Source: Bacillota bacterium (GTDB taxonomy: Bacteria > Bacillota > Bacilli > Bu12). Taken from it: DNA of 64,000 nucleotides. Positions 43,075-50,921 of this stretch are shown here, one piece after another. The notes under the pieces were generated by a model. The model searched no databases. It worked only from the letters and a program-made list of their open reading frames with translations, and had not been told where the DNA came from. Every line of letters begins with the position of its first letter. Within the stretch, counting starts at the first letter, position 1. The stretch covers positions 1-64,000 of the forward strand of contig JADBKH010000007.1 in assembly GCA_014896485.1 (NCBI GenBank). The letters are read 5' to 3'. The position numbers were made by a program, and so were the translations under genes.

Positions 43075-44361
43075 TTAGCTGACTTGATCCGCTGCCACCT
43101 GATACTCTGAAGGATGGCCAAAGTACCGCTCGCAGACCTCCTGGGTTTGTTGGCGTTGTGGCCCGGGTACGAAGACATAGAAGCGCCAAAGCCTGCGATA
43201 ATTTTCAGCAAGAGCACGTACTTCACCGCCCGCTGCTTCATCCTCATCTAATGAATGCAGACCCGAAGGTGTTACACAGGGCATGGCTGCACTTTTCATC
43301 CAACTGCGTTTTGGCACGTAGAAAACTACCTCTTGCGGTGGAAGATCCAAACGAGCTGCTAGTTTTTCCTCCGCACGGCGGCGATTGCCCGCATTGAGAT
43401 AGAAGCGTCGCTCCAAATCTTGAATTTCATCGGTGGATAACGTTCGCGGCGTCAAGGCGTATGCACGCTTGAGCAGATGACGCTCGCGCACAGATCGTGC
43501 AAGTGCACGAATGGAAGTCCCGTGCGGGTAGTGATCGGGTATCTCCTCCAGACAGTCCAACAACGATTCGTCGCCCATCTGCAGAAGCGCTTGTTCAGTG
43601 AGAACCCCATCTTGATCTGCCCATTCCACTGCTTTGGCGATCATCGCACCGGAAACACATTTGGTGTGATGGTAGTAAAGGCGTTCCGTCAAATAGTAGC
43701 GCATATGTAAAATCTGCAGTACTTCCGATCTTCGATCAGATCGTTCGAGTCCGTGCTCGCTGAATTCCAGTGTCAGATGGTCGTTTGCGATGGAAAAGGC
43801 CTGTAGGATCCGTTGGTCATAGCGAACCGATAGCCCAGCGTACATAGCGTCACGACTCACGTAATCAAGCATATCCGCATCGAGTGCCCCCGAGAAAATC
43901 TCATAGGTCCAGGCTTGTGGCGATGTTGCCGAAAGCAAGGACCAGATGAGATCGGTATCGTAACCTGCCAGGGCAGTGGCATCCCGCAGTCCATCCTCCC
44001 AAAGCCAACGCAACCTTACCCCACTGTCGTGGCGTGGATAGACGTGACGTTCATCTTCGAGCGTGTGCCCGAAAGGAACATGGGTGACGTCATGCAGAAG
44101 TGCTGCTGCGCGGATGGATGCAGCGAATTCCTCAGAGACCTGGCTGGGATGCTTGATTTGGAGGATACCTAAAATTTCGGAGGCTTTTTGCATCGTGCCC
44201 AAAGAATGTTCGAAGCGCGTATGCGTACATCCTGGATAGACCAAGGCAGCGGTACCCAGTTGCTTGATGCGACGCAATCGCTGTATCCAAGGGGTATCGA
44301 TGAGCTGACATTCTCTTTCACTGAGGGTCATATCTCCGAAGACGGAGTCACGCAGGATCAT
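43075..44361 (-). CDS. HD-domain phosphohydrolase, dNTPase-like
   Basis: A 428-residue HD-superfamily protein of the dGTPase/SAMHD1-like group. Metal ligands are visible in order: His in THTRFEHSLG, His-Asp in AALLHDVTHVPFGHTLED and Asp in GALDADMLDYVSRD. These enzymes usually remove triphosphate from deoxynucleotides. ATG 44361 is used because it overlaps the nfo stop as ATGA and GGGGAG lies eight bases upstream; the longer start at 44382 has no site. Strict coupling to endonuclease IV suggests a role in DNA repair or pool cleaning. Confidence 0.82.
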   Translation of the reverse strand: MILRDSVFGDMTLSERECQLIDTPWIQRLRRIKQLGTAALVYPGCTHTRFEHSLGTMQKASEILGILQIKHPSQVSEEFAASIRAAALLHDVTHVPFGHTLEDERHVYPRHDSGVRLRWLWEDGLRDATALAGYDTDLIWSLLSATSPQAWTYEIFSGALDADMLDYVSRDAMYAGLSVRYDQRILQAFSIANDHLTLEFSEHGLERSDRRSEVLQILHMRYYLTERLYYHHTKCVSGAMIAKAVEWADQDGVLTEQALLQMGDESLLDCLEEIPDHYPHGTSIRALARSVRERHLLKRAYALTPRTLSTDEIQDLERRFYLNAGNRRRAEEKLAARLDLPPQEVVFYVPKRSWMKSAAMPCVTPSGLHSLDEDEAAGGEVRALAENYRRLWRFYVFVPGPQRQQTQEVCERYFGHPSEYQVAADQVS

Positions 44362-45200
44362 GCGGCCGTCTCCCCGACCCATTGATGCAGCAGCGCAATC
44401 TCGTCCGCATATTCTTCCTCTTTTTCCACAGGAGTTTCCAGCAAGAGTGGGACGTTTGCAAATGCAGGAGACTGGGCGATCGCTCGCAGTCGGTCTAGAC
44501 CGATTTCCCCTTTGCCGAGTAGCTGGTGGCGATCACGATGACTTAAAAAACCCGTCATACTGTCATTAAAGTGTACGGCCTTGATCAAAGGCAAAGCACC
44601 ACAATGCTGAAGACGCTCCAATGCTTTTTCCCAATTGTCATAGTCAAGGGCACCAGCGGCAAACGCATGGCAGGTATCGTAGCAAAAAGCGATACGTTCT
44701 TGCTGAGCACTTTGTGCACGGATTTCCATCAGCTCTTCAAAAGTTGTGCCAAGTTCGCTCCCCTGCCCTGCCGTATTTTCCAGCAGCAAAATTGCTTTAC
44801 CGTGAAAGCGGTCGAGCACTTCATCCATCGTATCCACCATTGTACGACGCCCGGCGTCTTCTCCTTGGCCGACGTGTTTTCCGCAGTGGACCACCAAGTA
44901 AGGCGTATGAAAGGCGTCACAAATTTCCAGATCGTTGACAAGCGATTCGACGGTCTTTGTATGTAAGTCTTTATCCGGCGTACTCAGATTGGTCACATAA
45001 GGCGAATGGGCAACCGTCAATAGGCCGGCTTGATCAGCAGCTGTCGCCCCCTTCTCTGCTTCTTTGGCATCGAGATGGCGAAGACGGTTCGAACGCGGAT
45101 TTTTCGGAAAATATTGGAAGGCAGTGGCATTTAATTCAATTGCCTTCTCCACCGTCTTTACAAAGCCTTTCGATGTACTCAAATGACAACCGACGCGCAT
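44358..45200 (-). CDS. nfo: endonuclease IV (AP endonuclease)
   Basis: A 280-residue endonuclease IV that cuts 5' of abasic sites. Metal-binding segments are present in order: VAHSPYVTNLS, YLVVHCGKHVGQG, ILLLENTAGQG, CYDTCHAFAAG, AVHFNDSMTGFLSHRDRH, KGEIG and LLLETP. The starting residues MRVGCHLSTSKGF are canonical; ATG 45200 follows AAGGGAGAA by about seven bases. Frames extending upstream run into tRNA-Trp. Lies 51 bases after the tRNA and overlaps the HD gene by four. Confidence 0.93.
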   Translation of the reverse strand: MRVGCHLSTSKGFVKTVEKAIELNATAFQYFPKNPRSNRLRHLDAKEAEKGATAADQAGLLTVAHSPYVTNLSTPDKDLHTKTVESLVNDLEICDAFHTPYLVVHCGKHVGQGEDAGRRTMVDTMDEVLDRFHGKAILLLENTAGQGSELGTTFEELMEIRAQSAQQERIAFCYDTCHAFAAGALDYDNWEKALERLQHCGALPLIKAVHFNDSMTGFLSHRDRHQLLGKGEIGLDRLRAIAQSPAFANVPLLLETPVEKEEEYADEIALLHQWVGETAA

Positions 45201-45251
45201 CCTATTTCTCCCTTTTCCAATGCATTCCATATAAGTTCCTGCATATAAAGA

Positions 45252-45327
45252 TGGCAGGGGAGGCGGGACTCGAACCCACAACACCCGGTTTTGGAGACCG
45301 GTGCTCTGCCAATTGAGCTACTCCCCT
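45252..45327 (-). tRNA. tRNA-Trp (anticodon CCA)
   Basis: A complete cloverleaf on the minus strand. The acceptor stem is AGGGGAG/CTCCCCT with G as discriminator base and an encoded 3' CCA. The D-loop (TAGCTCAATTGGCAGAGCA), the anticodon stem CCGGT/ACCGG with loop CTCCAAA, and GTTCGAGTC in the T-arm are all in place. Anticodon CCA reads UGG. Confidence 0.97.
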
Positions 45328-45339
45328 ACAACGACAAGG

Positions 45340-45368
45340 ACTTTAACAGATCCCGTAGGCTTTGGCAA
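45340..45368 (-). promoter_or_regulatory. promoter of tRNA-Trp
   Basis: On the minus strand TTGCCA (45368-45363), 17 bases, TAAAGT (45345-45340) with a TG one base before the -10. The start point would be about six bases before the tRNA. Confidence 0.75.
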
Positions 45369-45432
45369 GAGGAGGACCGGTGCCCTAAAAGCAGTGTAGG
45401 ATTGCGATTGGGCTCCCTTGAAACAGGTGAAG

Positions 45433-46245
45433 CTACCCCATCCATTCGCGCCGCAATCGGACCCGAATGTCTTCTTCTGCGACCAGTCGAAGTATTTGCG
45501 AGGTTTCAATGAGACGAGAACTGGTCCGTGCACCAAGCAATGCGGCAATTTGTTCCAGCGAGAGATTGGTTGTCACGACGGTGGGTCGTTTATATAGACT
45601 ACGCTCGTTGAGCAGGCTATAGATCTGGTTCACTGTCCACTCACTGTAATTGTGTACCCCCAAATCATCCATTACCAGGTAAGGGACCGTATATGCCCAC
45701 TGTGCATAGACGGGATTGCCTTGGTCACGCCTCATAGATTCTCGCAAGGCTTCCAGGAAATCTGGAACTACGAGAAAGAGTACTTCTTCATTGCGTTGAA
45801 GCAGACGATTGACGATCGAGGCTGCCAGGTGCGTTTTGCCTCGTCCCACTTCACCCATAAACAAGAGCCAACCGGGATCCTGTTTGAGCCGGTCTGTTTC
45901 TGCAAATCGTTTGGCTTGTTGTAATGCAAAAGCAGCCAACGCACGATAAGAATGCCCTGTTTCAGGATCGATCCGATCGGCGCTGTAGTACTGAAGCGAA
46001 AAATTTTCGAAGCGTTCCTCGCGTAGTTTGGGAGGAAGTCGACTGGCATCTTCTAACCCACGTTGTTTGGTATCAAGGATACAGTTACAGAGTCTAGCAC
46101 GCTCTCCCTGCGGTGTCTGTATGAGGATGACGCCGGTGTCTAGGCATCGCTCACAGTGGAATTGGCGTGGTCTCCATCCTCGTGTTTGTAAGACATGCTT
46201 CCATTTTGCTAGCGGCTGCTGCAAAAGGGTACCAATCGGTTCCAC
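45433..46245 (-). CDS. dnaI: primosomal helicase loader DnaI
   Basis: A 270-residue DnaC/DnaI-type AAA+ protein that loads the replicative helicase. The short N-terminal part has a probable zinc site (Cys31, Cys34, Cys53, Cys55). Walker A is LLFMGEVGRGKTHLAASIV and Walker B is VPYLVMDDLGVHNYSEW; TTNLSLEQIAALL carries sensor I. It is shorter than B. subtilis DnaI (311), mainly in the helicase-contact domain. It follows the DnaD-like gene by 14 bases. In Bacillus dnaI pairs with dnaB, so a DnaD/DnaB-type partner next to it makes sense. Confidence 0.85.
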   Translation of the reverse strand: MEPIGTLLQQPLAKWKHVLQTRGWRPRQFHCERCLDTGVILIQTPQGERARLCNCILDTKQRGLEDASRLPPKLREERFENFSLQYYSADRIDPETGHSYRALAAFALQQAKRFAETDRLKQDPGWLLFMGEVGRGKTHLAASIVNRLLQRNEEVLFLVVPDFLEALRESMRRDQGNPVYAQWAYTVPYLVMDDLGVHNYSEWTVNQIYSLLNERSLYKRPTVVTTNLSLEQIAALLGARTSSRLIETSQILRLVAEEDIRVRLRREWMG

Positions 46246-46259
46246 CCTCTCCCCCCTCC

Positions 46260-47024
46260 CTACTCTTGCTGATCTGCCGCATCCCTGGGAAGATCGATGG
46301 AATAAAGAAAATGATACTGTTCTCGAAAGGCGGCAACCTCTTCGTCAGTGGTCACGCGCTTATGTACTTGCGGTTTTCGCTTTTGATTTTGTTGGGACTC
46401 GAAATTGCGTTCTTCTTCGAGTGCTTCGTCAATGGTTCGGATGCCTTTCATGTGCCACTCGTGCAGGATGCGGCCGATATATTGGAGACTACGCTTTCCT
46501 CGAACGATGGCCCGTCGCAGTGCTTCGATAACCAAGGATTCCGCAAATTGGTCCTCAGTCACCCAGTGGGAGATCGTCTCATACTCCATGGGGGTCATGG
46601 GGCGGCCAAATTCTTGTTCAAACGCGTGGAGCAACCGGTCTGAAAGGGCCGGAGGTGAAATCGGATGATTCTCTTGAGAAGCGTACTGCTCTTCCATAGC
46701 TACCACTTGGGCCAGTTCACGGTACAACCCCTCTAAAGAGAGTCGATCGCCTTCTTGCCGTACCAAGCCACGCTGCAGCAAATCTTGAAGTAAGCTCGCG
46801 ATTTCTGCTGCCTTGATCGACATGCAAACTTCGAGTTCGCTGGGCTGCGGAAGCGGGCGACCTTGCTGCTGGGCAACGATCAAATGGAGCAACAAGACCA
46901 TTTCCGACTCTGAGATATCCAGTTTGGCGTAAGACGACAAAAGCGCAATTGGGATGGCTGTAAATCCCTGCTGCAGCACCGAAAGCAGTCCATCTTCCAC
47001 GCCAAAACTGTCTTGTCCCACCAC
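46260..47024 (-). CDS. dnaD: DnaD-domain replication initiation protein
   Basis: A protein of about 254 residues with a winged-helix-like N-terminal half (IPIALLSSYAKLDISESEMVLLLHLI, MSIKAAEIASLLQDLLQRGLVRQ) and a C-terminal DnaD/DnaB domain. SLQYIGRILHEWHMKGIRTIDEA is the diagnostic Y-x-x-x-I-L-x-x-W motif. GTG 47024 lies five bases after AAGGAG; GTG 47021 is the alternative, and the longer frame to 47111 has no ribosome site. Followed by dnaI. It may combine DnaD and DnaB roles in remodelling the origin; DnaD is the better match by length (232 in B. subtilis). Confidence 0.82.
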   Translation of the reverse strand: MVGQDSFGVEDGLLSVLQQGFTAIPIALLSSYAKLDISESEMVLLLHLIVAQQQGRPLPQPSELEVCMSIKAAEIASLLQDLLQRGLVRQEGDRLSLEGLYRELAQVVAMEEQYASQENHPISPPALSDRLLHAFEQEFGRPMTPMEYETISHWVTEDQFAESLVIEALRRAIVRGKRSLQYIGRILHEWHMKGIRTIDEALEEERNFESQQNQKRKPQVHKRVTTDEEVAAFREQYHFLYSIDLPRDAADQQE

Positions 47025-47151
47025 GGTCACTCCTTGAAGTCCATTATATCTCGCTGCAAGCCAAGACGCTTCTCCCCTCAAAGCTACATAAGCTCGGTTT
47101 TGTTCGGCCACGCTACGTGAAGGAGACGAAAACGAACAAAGGAGGCTTTTT

Positions 47152-47628
47152 ATGGCGCAGACTGTAGTGGGAACCTTTAACCGTCGTCAAGAGGCAGAGC
47201 GAGCTGCTGAGAAACTGCACGATGCTGGTTTTTCAGAGAATGAGGTCTCAATTGTTTCGAAAGATGAGAACCGCCAAAACCAGGATCGAAATGCCCGTGA
47301 AACGGATTCTGTAGGTAATGGCGCGGCTTGGGGGAGCGGAATTGGGGCAGCAGCAGGTCTGGCCGCTGGCGCAGGTTTATTGATGGTTCCAGGCATCGGT
47401 CCCCTGTTGGCCATGGGGCCAATTGCCGCTGGATTGATGGGAGCAGCTGGAGGTGGCCTGGCTGGGACGCTGATGGACTGGGGCATTCCCAAAGATGTCG
47501 GCGACCGTTATGAGCAAGCTGTCAAGCAAGGGAGAACGATCTGCGCGGTTCACTCAAAAGATCATCATGTGGATGATGCGGCAGAAATCTTGCGCCAAGA
47601 AGGCGCTCAAGACGTTAGCGTTCACTAG
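47152..47628 (+). CDS. YflT-type general stress protein (DUF1269-like) with glycine-rich hydrophobic core
   Basis: A 158-residue protein with an N-terminal YflT domain (VVGTFNRRQEAERAAEKLHDAGFSENEVSIVSKD). A long Gly/Ala-rich hydrophobic segment (about residues 60-105) looks like two glycine-zipper helices. The C-terminal half (RYEQAVKQGRTICAVHSKD and VDDAAEILRQEGAQDV) repeats the heavy-metal-like fold. Such proteins are induced by general stress in Bacillus, and the hydrophobic core suggests membrane insertion. Starts ATG 47152 behind AAAGGAGG; no clear sigma-B promoter seen. A strong terminator follows. Confidence 0.8.
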   Translation: MAQTVVGTFNRRQEAERAAEKLHDAGFSENEVSIVSKDENRQNQDRNARETDSVGNGAAWGSGIGAAAGLAAGAGLLMVPGIGPLLAMGPIAAGLMGAAGGGLAGTLMDWGIPKDVGDRYEQAVKQGRTICAVHSKDHHVDDAAEILRQEGAQDVSVH

Positions 47629-47654
47629 TTAGTACGGAATGACATGAAGAGAGA

Positions 47655-47684
47655 GCCCATCACAAAGAGTGATGGGCCCCTTTT
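47655..47684 (+). terminator. terminator after the stress protein gene
   Basis: A perfect 9-bp stem GCCCATCAC/GTGATGGGC with a 5-base loop, then CCCTTTT. It also lies beyond the 3' end of the convergent aspB gene. Confidence 0.88.
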
Positions 47685-47720
47685 ACGGGTACAGAAAAGC
47701 GGGGCTATTGGGCGAGAAAC

Positions 47721-48932
47721 TTATTCCATGGGTCCATCCTGCAGGCTGTAGGCAAATGCGCTGATCCGCTGGAATCCCCGCTGCAGCTCTTCGAGCGAAG
47801 TGGCATAAGAGATGCGCAAATGGTGATTCGATCCAAAACTGGTCCCCGGAACGACCGCAACCTGTGCTTCGTCGAGTAAGGCAGCAGCCGCATCGTCAGC
47901 ATTTTCTAGCAGACGGGTCTCGCTGCGTTTACCGAGCCAACCACTGATATCCATCCACACATAAAAAGCACCTGCAGGTGGAATGCAGTTGATGCCGGGA
48001 ATGCGGGCAATCGCTTCCAAGCAAAAGCTGCGGCGCTGTACAAAAGCGTCGTACATCCCACGTATGGCTTCCTGTGCCTCGCGCAAGGCGGTGATGGTGG
48101 CCGCTTGAGCAAACGACGTCGGATTGGAAGTGCTTTGACTCTGGAGGTTGACCATGGCATCGATCAACGGCTTTGGTCCCGCAGCGTACCCGATGCGCCA
48201 CCCCGTCATCGCATACGTCTTTGAAGCGCCGTTGATGGTAAGCGTATGGTTAAATGCTGCTGAAGAAAGTGCAGCGACGCTGCAAGAAGTTGGGAAATCT
48301 TCATAGAGAAAATGTTCATAAATCTCGTCACTGAAAATCATCAAATCTGCATCAAGCGCCACATCGACAATATCAGAGAGTTCCTTGGTATTATAGACTG
48401 CTCCTGTCGGATTGTTGGGCGAATTGAGGACAAGAACGCGCGAGTGTGTCGTAATGGCTTGTCTGAGCTGGCGAGCATCTATTTTGCCATTTCGTTTCGG
48501 GTCACCTGGAACAAAGACAGGAATACCATCTGCCAGTTTGACTTGTTCCGGGTAGGTTGTCCAATAAGGGGTCGGGATCAAGACTTCATCGCCAGGATTT
48601 AGCAACGCTTGAAAAGCGAGATAGAGTGCGTGCTTGGCCCCTGAGGTCACGACAATGCTGTCAGGAGTATAGCGCAGGCCATTCTCTTGGCGGAATTTCT
48701 CTGAGAGCGCTTTCCGCAATTCAAGCGTGCCGGCAGAAGGCGTATACTTGGTCGCTCCAGCCCGCATCGCAGCATTGGCCGCATCGATAATGACGTCGGG
48801 AGTATTGAAGTCAGGCTCACCCGCACCAAAATTGATGACATCGTGCCCACTCTTCTTGAGTTCATTGGCTCGAGCTGTGATGGCCAGTGTTGCGGAAGGG
48901 GCTAGTGCAGCGACACGTTGGGCGAGACGCAA
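47721..48932 (-). CDS. aspB: aspartate aminotransferase family enzyme (AspB)
   Basis: A 403-residue class I PLP aminotransferase. PLP and substrate motifs are INFGAGEPDFNTPDVI, SPNNPTGAVY, FSDEIYEHF and TINGASKTYAMTGWRIGY with the Schiff-base lysine. The TTG at 48932 is chosen: it lies seven bases after AAGGAG and gives MRLAQRVAALAPSATLAITA, matching AspB homologues. The annotated-length alternative at 48938 is one base from the site. ypmA precedes it as in Bacillus (ypmA-ypmB-aspB, here without ypmB). It likely interconverts aspartate and oxaloacetate. Confidence 0.9.
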   Translation of the reverse strand: MRLAQRVAALAPSATLAITARANELKKSGHDVINFGAGEPDFNTPDVIIDAANAAMRAGATKYTPSAGTLELRKALSEKFRQENGLRYTPDSIVVTSGAKHALYLAFQALLNPGDEVLIPTPYWTTYPEQVKLADGIPVFVPGDPKRNGKIDARQLRQAITTHSRVLVLNSPNNPTGAVYNTKELSDIVDVALDADLMIFSDEIYEHFLYEDFPTSCSVAALSSAAFNHTLTINGASKTYAMTGWRIGYAAGPKPLIDAMVNLQSQSTSNPTSFAQAATITALREAQEAIRGMYDAFVQRRSFCLEAIARIPGINCIPPAGAFYVWMDISGWLGKRSETRLLENADDAAAALLDEAQVAVVPGTSFGSNHHLRISYATSLEELQRGFQRISAFAYSLQDGPME

Positions 48933-48947
48933 ATGCAAGCTCCTTTC

Positions 48948-49181
48948 TCAGGTAGGACGCTGTGAGGTGTGTTCCTCGTGGTAAACATGGATCTCGAGCC
49001 GATCTGGCGTCGTAGACTTGGCGAGTCCAAAGACGTATCCCTCGTTGCGTAAGAGTCGGTTTAGAAAATCGACAACTTCATACAGATCCTCATGATAAGC
49101 AACCAACTTCGTCGCAATACGAGGCAAAGAGGATCGCTCGACTGCCTCATCGATATCCGGACGTTTCGTTTCAGCACTCAT
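48948..49181 (-). CDS. ypmA: YpmA-like protein (DUF4264)
   Basis: A 77-residue protein with the DUF4264 core: KLVAYHEDLYEVVDFLNRLLRNEGYVFGLAKSTTPDRLEIHVYHEE resembles B. subtilis YpmA. It lies 15 bases upstream of aspB, with dinG a few genes away, as in Bacillus. The N-terminal 20 residues are variable. ATG 49181 is preferred; GTG 49196 is also in frame and neither has a strong site. The function is unknown even in B. subtilis. Confidence 0.75.
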   Translation of the reverse strand: MSAETKRPDIDEAVERSSLPRIATKLVAYHEDLYEVVDFLNRLLRNEGYVFGLAKSTTPDRLEIHVYHEEHTSQRPT

Positions 49182-49324
49182 TTGTTCTTCGAACACGTAC
49201 CATACGCCCCCACAAACGGACCGATTTCGTCTTCCAGCATTGGCATTCGGACGGTCATCTCAACAGATGATGTCATCATCCATGCTCTCTGCTCCGGTCA
49301 GACTACGGACGAGGGGGTGAAGGA

Positions 49325-49537
49325 ATGTCGGGCTCGATACCTGCGTTGGGTGAGCCGCTGCTTTCCACAGCACTCGAGCACCATTTGGTGTACCATCTCG
49401 CAGACGCACTCGAACTGCTCGACCGAGAGAACGAAGAGAGAGAGAAGCCCTTTGGTTTCCAACCCAATGGTATGTTACCCGATCCTGTTGTCAAGTTCAC
49501 GTTGCGTCCACTTCCCGATCTCTGGTCGCAACTCTGA
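49325..49537 (+). CDS. small hypothetical protein (70 aa)
   Basis: A 70-residue reading frame. ATG 49325 is preceded by GGGGGTGAAGGA. The peptide has a predicted amphipathic helix (STALEHHLVYHLADALELLDRENEERE) and a Pro-rich end. A rho-independent terminator on the same strand follows 44 bases later, which supports a real transcript. It diverges from ypmA across 143 bases that contain a 15-base palindrome (49266-49280, GATGATG-T-CATCATC). I do not recognise the family. Confidence 0.55.
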   Translation: MSGSIPALGEPLLSTALEHHLVYHLADALELLDRENEEREKPFGFQPNGMLPDPVVKFTLRPLPDLWSQL

Positions 49538-49580
49538 GCTAGATACAGATCCATTATCGTTGGCATCCATCCACCCACCA

Positions 49581-49606
49581 GGGGCGCATTAAAGATGCGC
49601 CCTCTT
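49581..49606 (+). terminator. terminator after the small gene at 49325
   Basis: Stem GGGCGCAT/ATGCGCCC with loop TAAAG, then TCTTT. It lies head-on to the 3' end of the deaminase gene. Confidence 0.8.
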
Positions 49607-49619
49607 TAGGATGGATTTG

Positions 49620-50912
49620 TTACCCAAACCGTTTCGCACGCTGGTTTACTTCAGCACGGATTTTCTCCATGTCCAACGATTGTACCACGCCGTTTTGTAC
49701 CACTTGCTCCCCGGCAACAAAGACATCTGAAACGTGCTCAGAAGGAAACGTGTGTAGAAGTGCGTCGAGAGAACCGGGCAGTGGCAGTGACTCCCAACAC
49801 ATCGGATCAAACAAGAAACAATCGGCAGGATCTCCGACCTCGAGACGATGTTTCATGCCGAACAGTGCGTGATAGGCGGTCTGTGTTGCAGCCGAGATCC
49901 AAAAGGAAGCTTCCCCTACTTCAGCCATGCCACTGCTGCCCTTCTCCAGCAAACCAGCCAGACGTATCTCTGACCAAACATCGAGCCGGTTGTTGCTTGC
50001 CGGCCCATCGGTACCCACAGAGAGTGAAACGCCTGTAGATCGCATTGCGTGGGTAGGTGCAATTCCACTGCCCAGCTTCAAGTTGCTGGTGGGATTATGC
50101 GCAACAGTGACGTTGGGATGGGCAAGCGTCTGTAAGTCCTTATCGTCGAGCCAGACACAGTGTGCCGCCAGAACACGATGTTCAAACATGCCCAGGCGAC
50201 GTAAGCGTTCGGTCGGACGCTCTCCAAATGCTTTCAAAGAAGCAGTGACCTCGTCGTATGTCTCTTGGAGGTGAATGTGGACAGGTACGTCGTAACGCTC
50301 CGCCAGATCAAGGAGTTGCGCCATCAACGTGTCATCAACGGTATAAGGTGCATGTGGGCCAACCGCAGCGTAAAGATGTCCGCTTTGATCTTCCTGGGCC
50401 AGTTGGAGAAGTGCTTCACTTTCTCCCAACGCGCGAGCTTGTTCTGGGCCATTTGTTACGCCTCTGGACAAAAGTGCACGTATGCCACTTTGAAGTACAC
50501 CTCGCGCAACTGCTTCTTCGAAAAAGTACATATCCGCAAATGCCGTCACGCCGTGACGCAACATCTCTCCTATGGCAGCAAGACTCGCCCAATAGATATC
50601 ATCCTCTTTGAGTTGTGCTTCCCACGGAAAAATGCGCTGTGTAAGCCAACGGTTGAGAGGAAGTGCTTCAGCCTTGCCTCGAAAAAGCGTCATGCCACTG
50701 TGCGTGTGCGTATTTGCCAATCCTGGAAGAAGCCAAGCTCCTTGAGCGTCGATATGTCGTTGCGCATGAATCGTCTCAGGAGGGGTACCGGTGCCGCGGT
50801 CGGTAATCCATCCATCCGAAAAGACAAGATACGTGTTGTCTTCCCATCCAGCTGATTGTGTTTCCGATGCTCCTCGAAAACATCGTGCGTTTGTGATGAC
50901 AGTAGTCAGCAC
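49620..50912 (-). CDS. mtaD: 5-methylthioadenosine/S-adenosylhomocysteine deaminase-like amidohydrolase
   Basis: A 430-residue amidohydrolase of the ATZ/TRZ (MtaD) group. Metal ligands are in ANTHTHSGMTLFRG (HxH), VHIHLQETYDE, RVLAAHCVWLDD and VGTDGPASNNRLD. The Glu near the third His fits a mononuclear deaminase. Family members remove the amino group from methylthioadenosine, SAH or related purines; triazine or guanine hydrolases are alternatives. GTG 50912 lies four bases after GGGAGGG. Located just downstream of dinG on the same strand. Confidence 0.82.
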   Translation of the reverse strand: MLTTVITNARCFRGASETQSAGWEDNTYLVFSDGWITDRGTGTPPETIHAQRHIDAQGAWLLPGLANTHTHSGMTLFRGKAEALPLNRWLTQRIFPWEAQLKEDDIYWASLAAIGEMLRHGVTAFADMYFFEEAVARGVLQSGIRALLSRGVTNGPEQARALGESEALLQLAQEDQSGHLYAAVGPHAPYTVDDTLMAQLLDLAERYDVPVHIHLQETYDEVTASLKAFGERPTERLRRLGMFEHRVLAAHCVWLDDKDLQTLAHPNVTVAHNPTSNLKLGSGIAPTHAMRSTGVSLSVGTDGPASNNRLDVWSEIRLAGLLEKGSSGMAEVGEASFWISAATQTAYHALFGMKHRLEVGDPADCFLFDPMCWESLPLPGSLDALLHTFPSEHVSDVFVAGEQVVQNGVVQSLDMEKIRAEVNQRAKRFG

Positions 50913-50921
50913 TTTCCCTCC

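Noticed and set aside
49303-49578. A 91-residue minus-strand frame opposite the small gene at 49325.
   Set aside because: It is Ser/Pro-rich low-complexity sequence without a ribosome site and overlaps a plus-strand terminator-linked frame.
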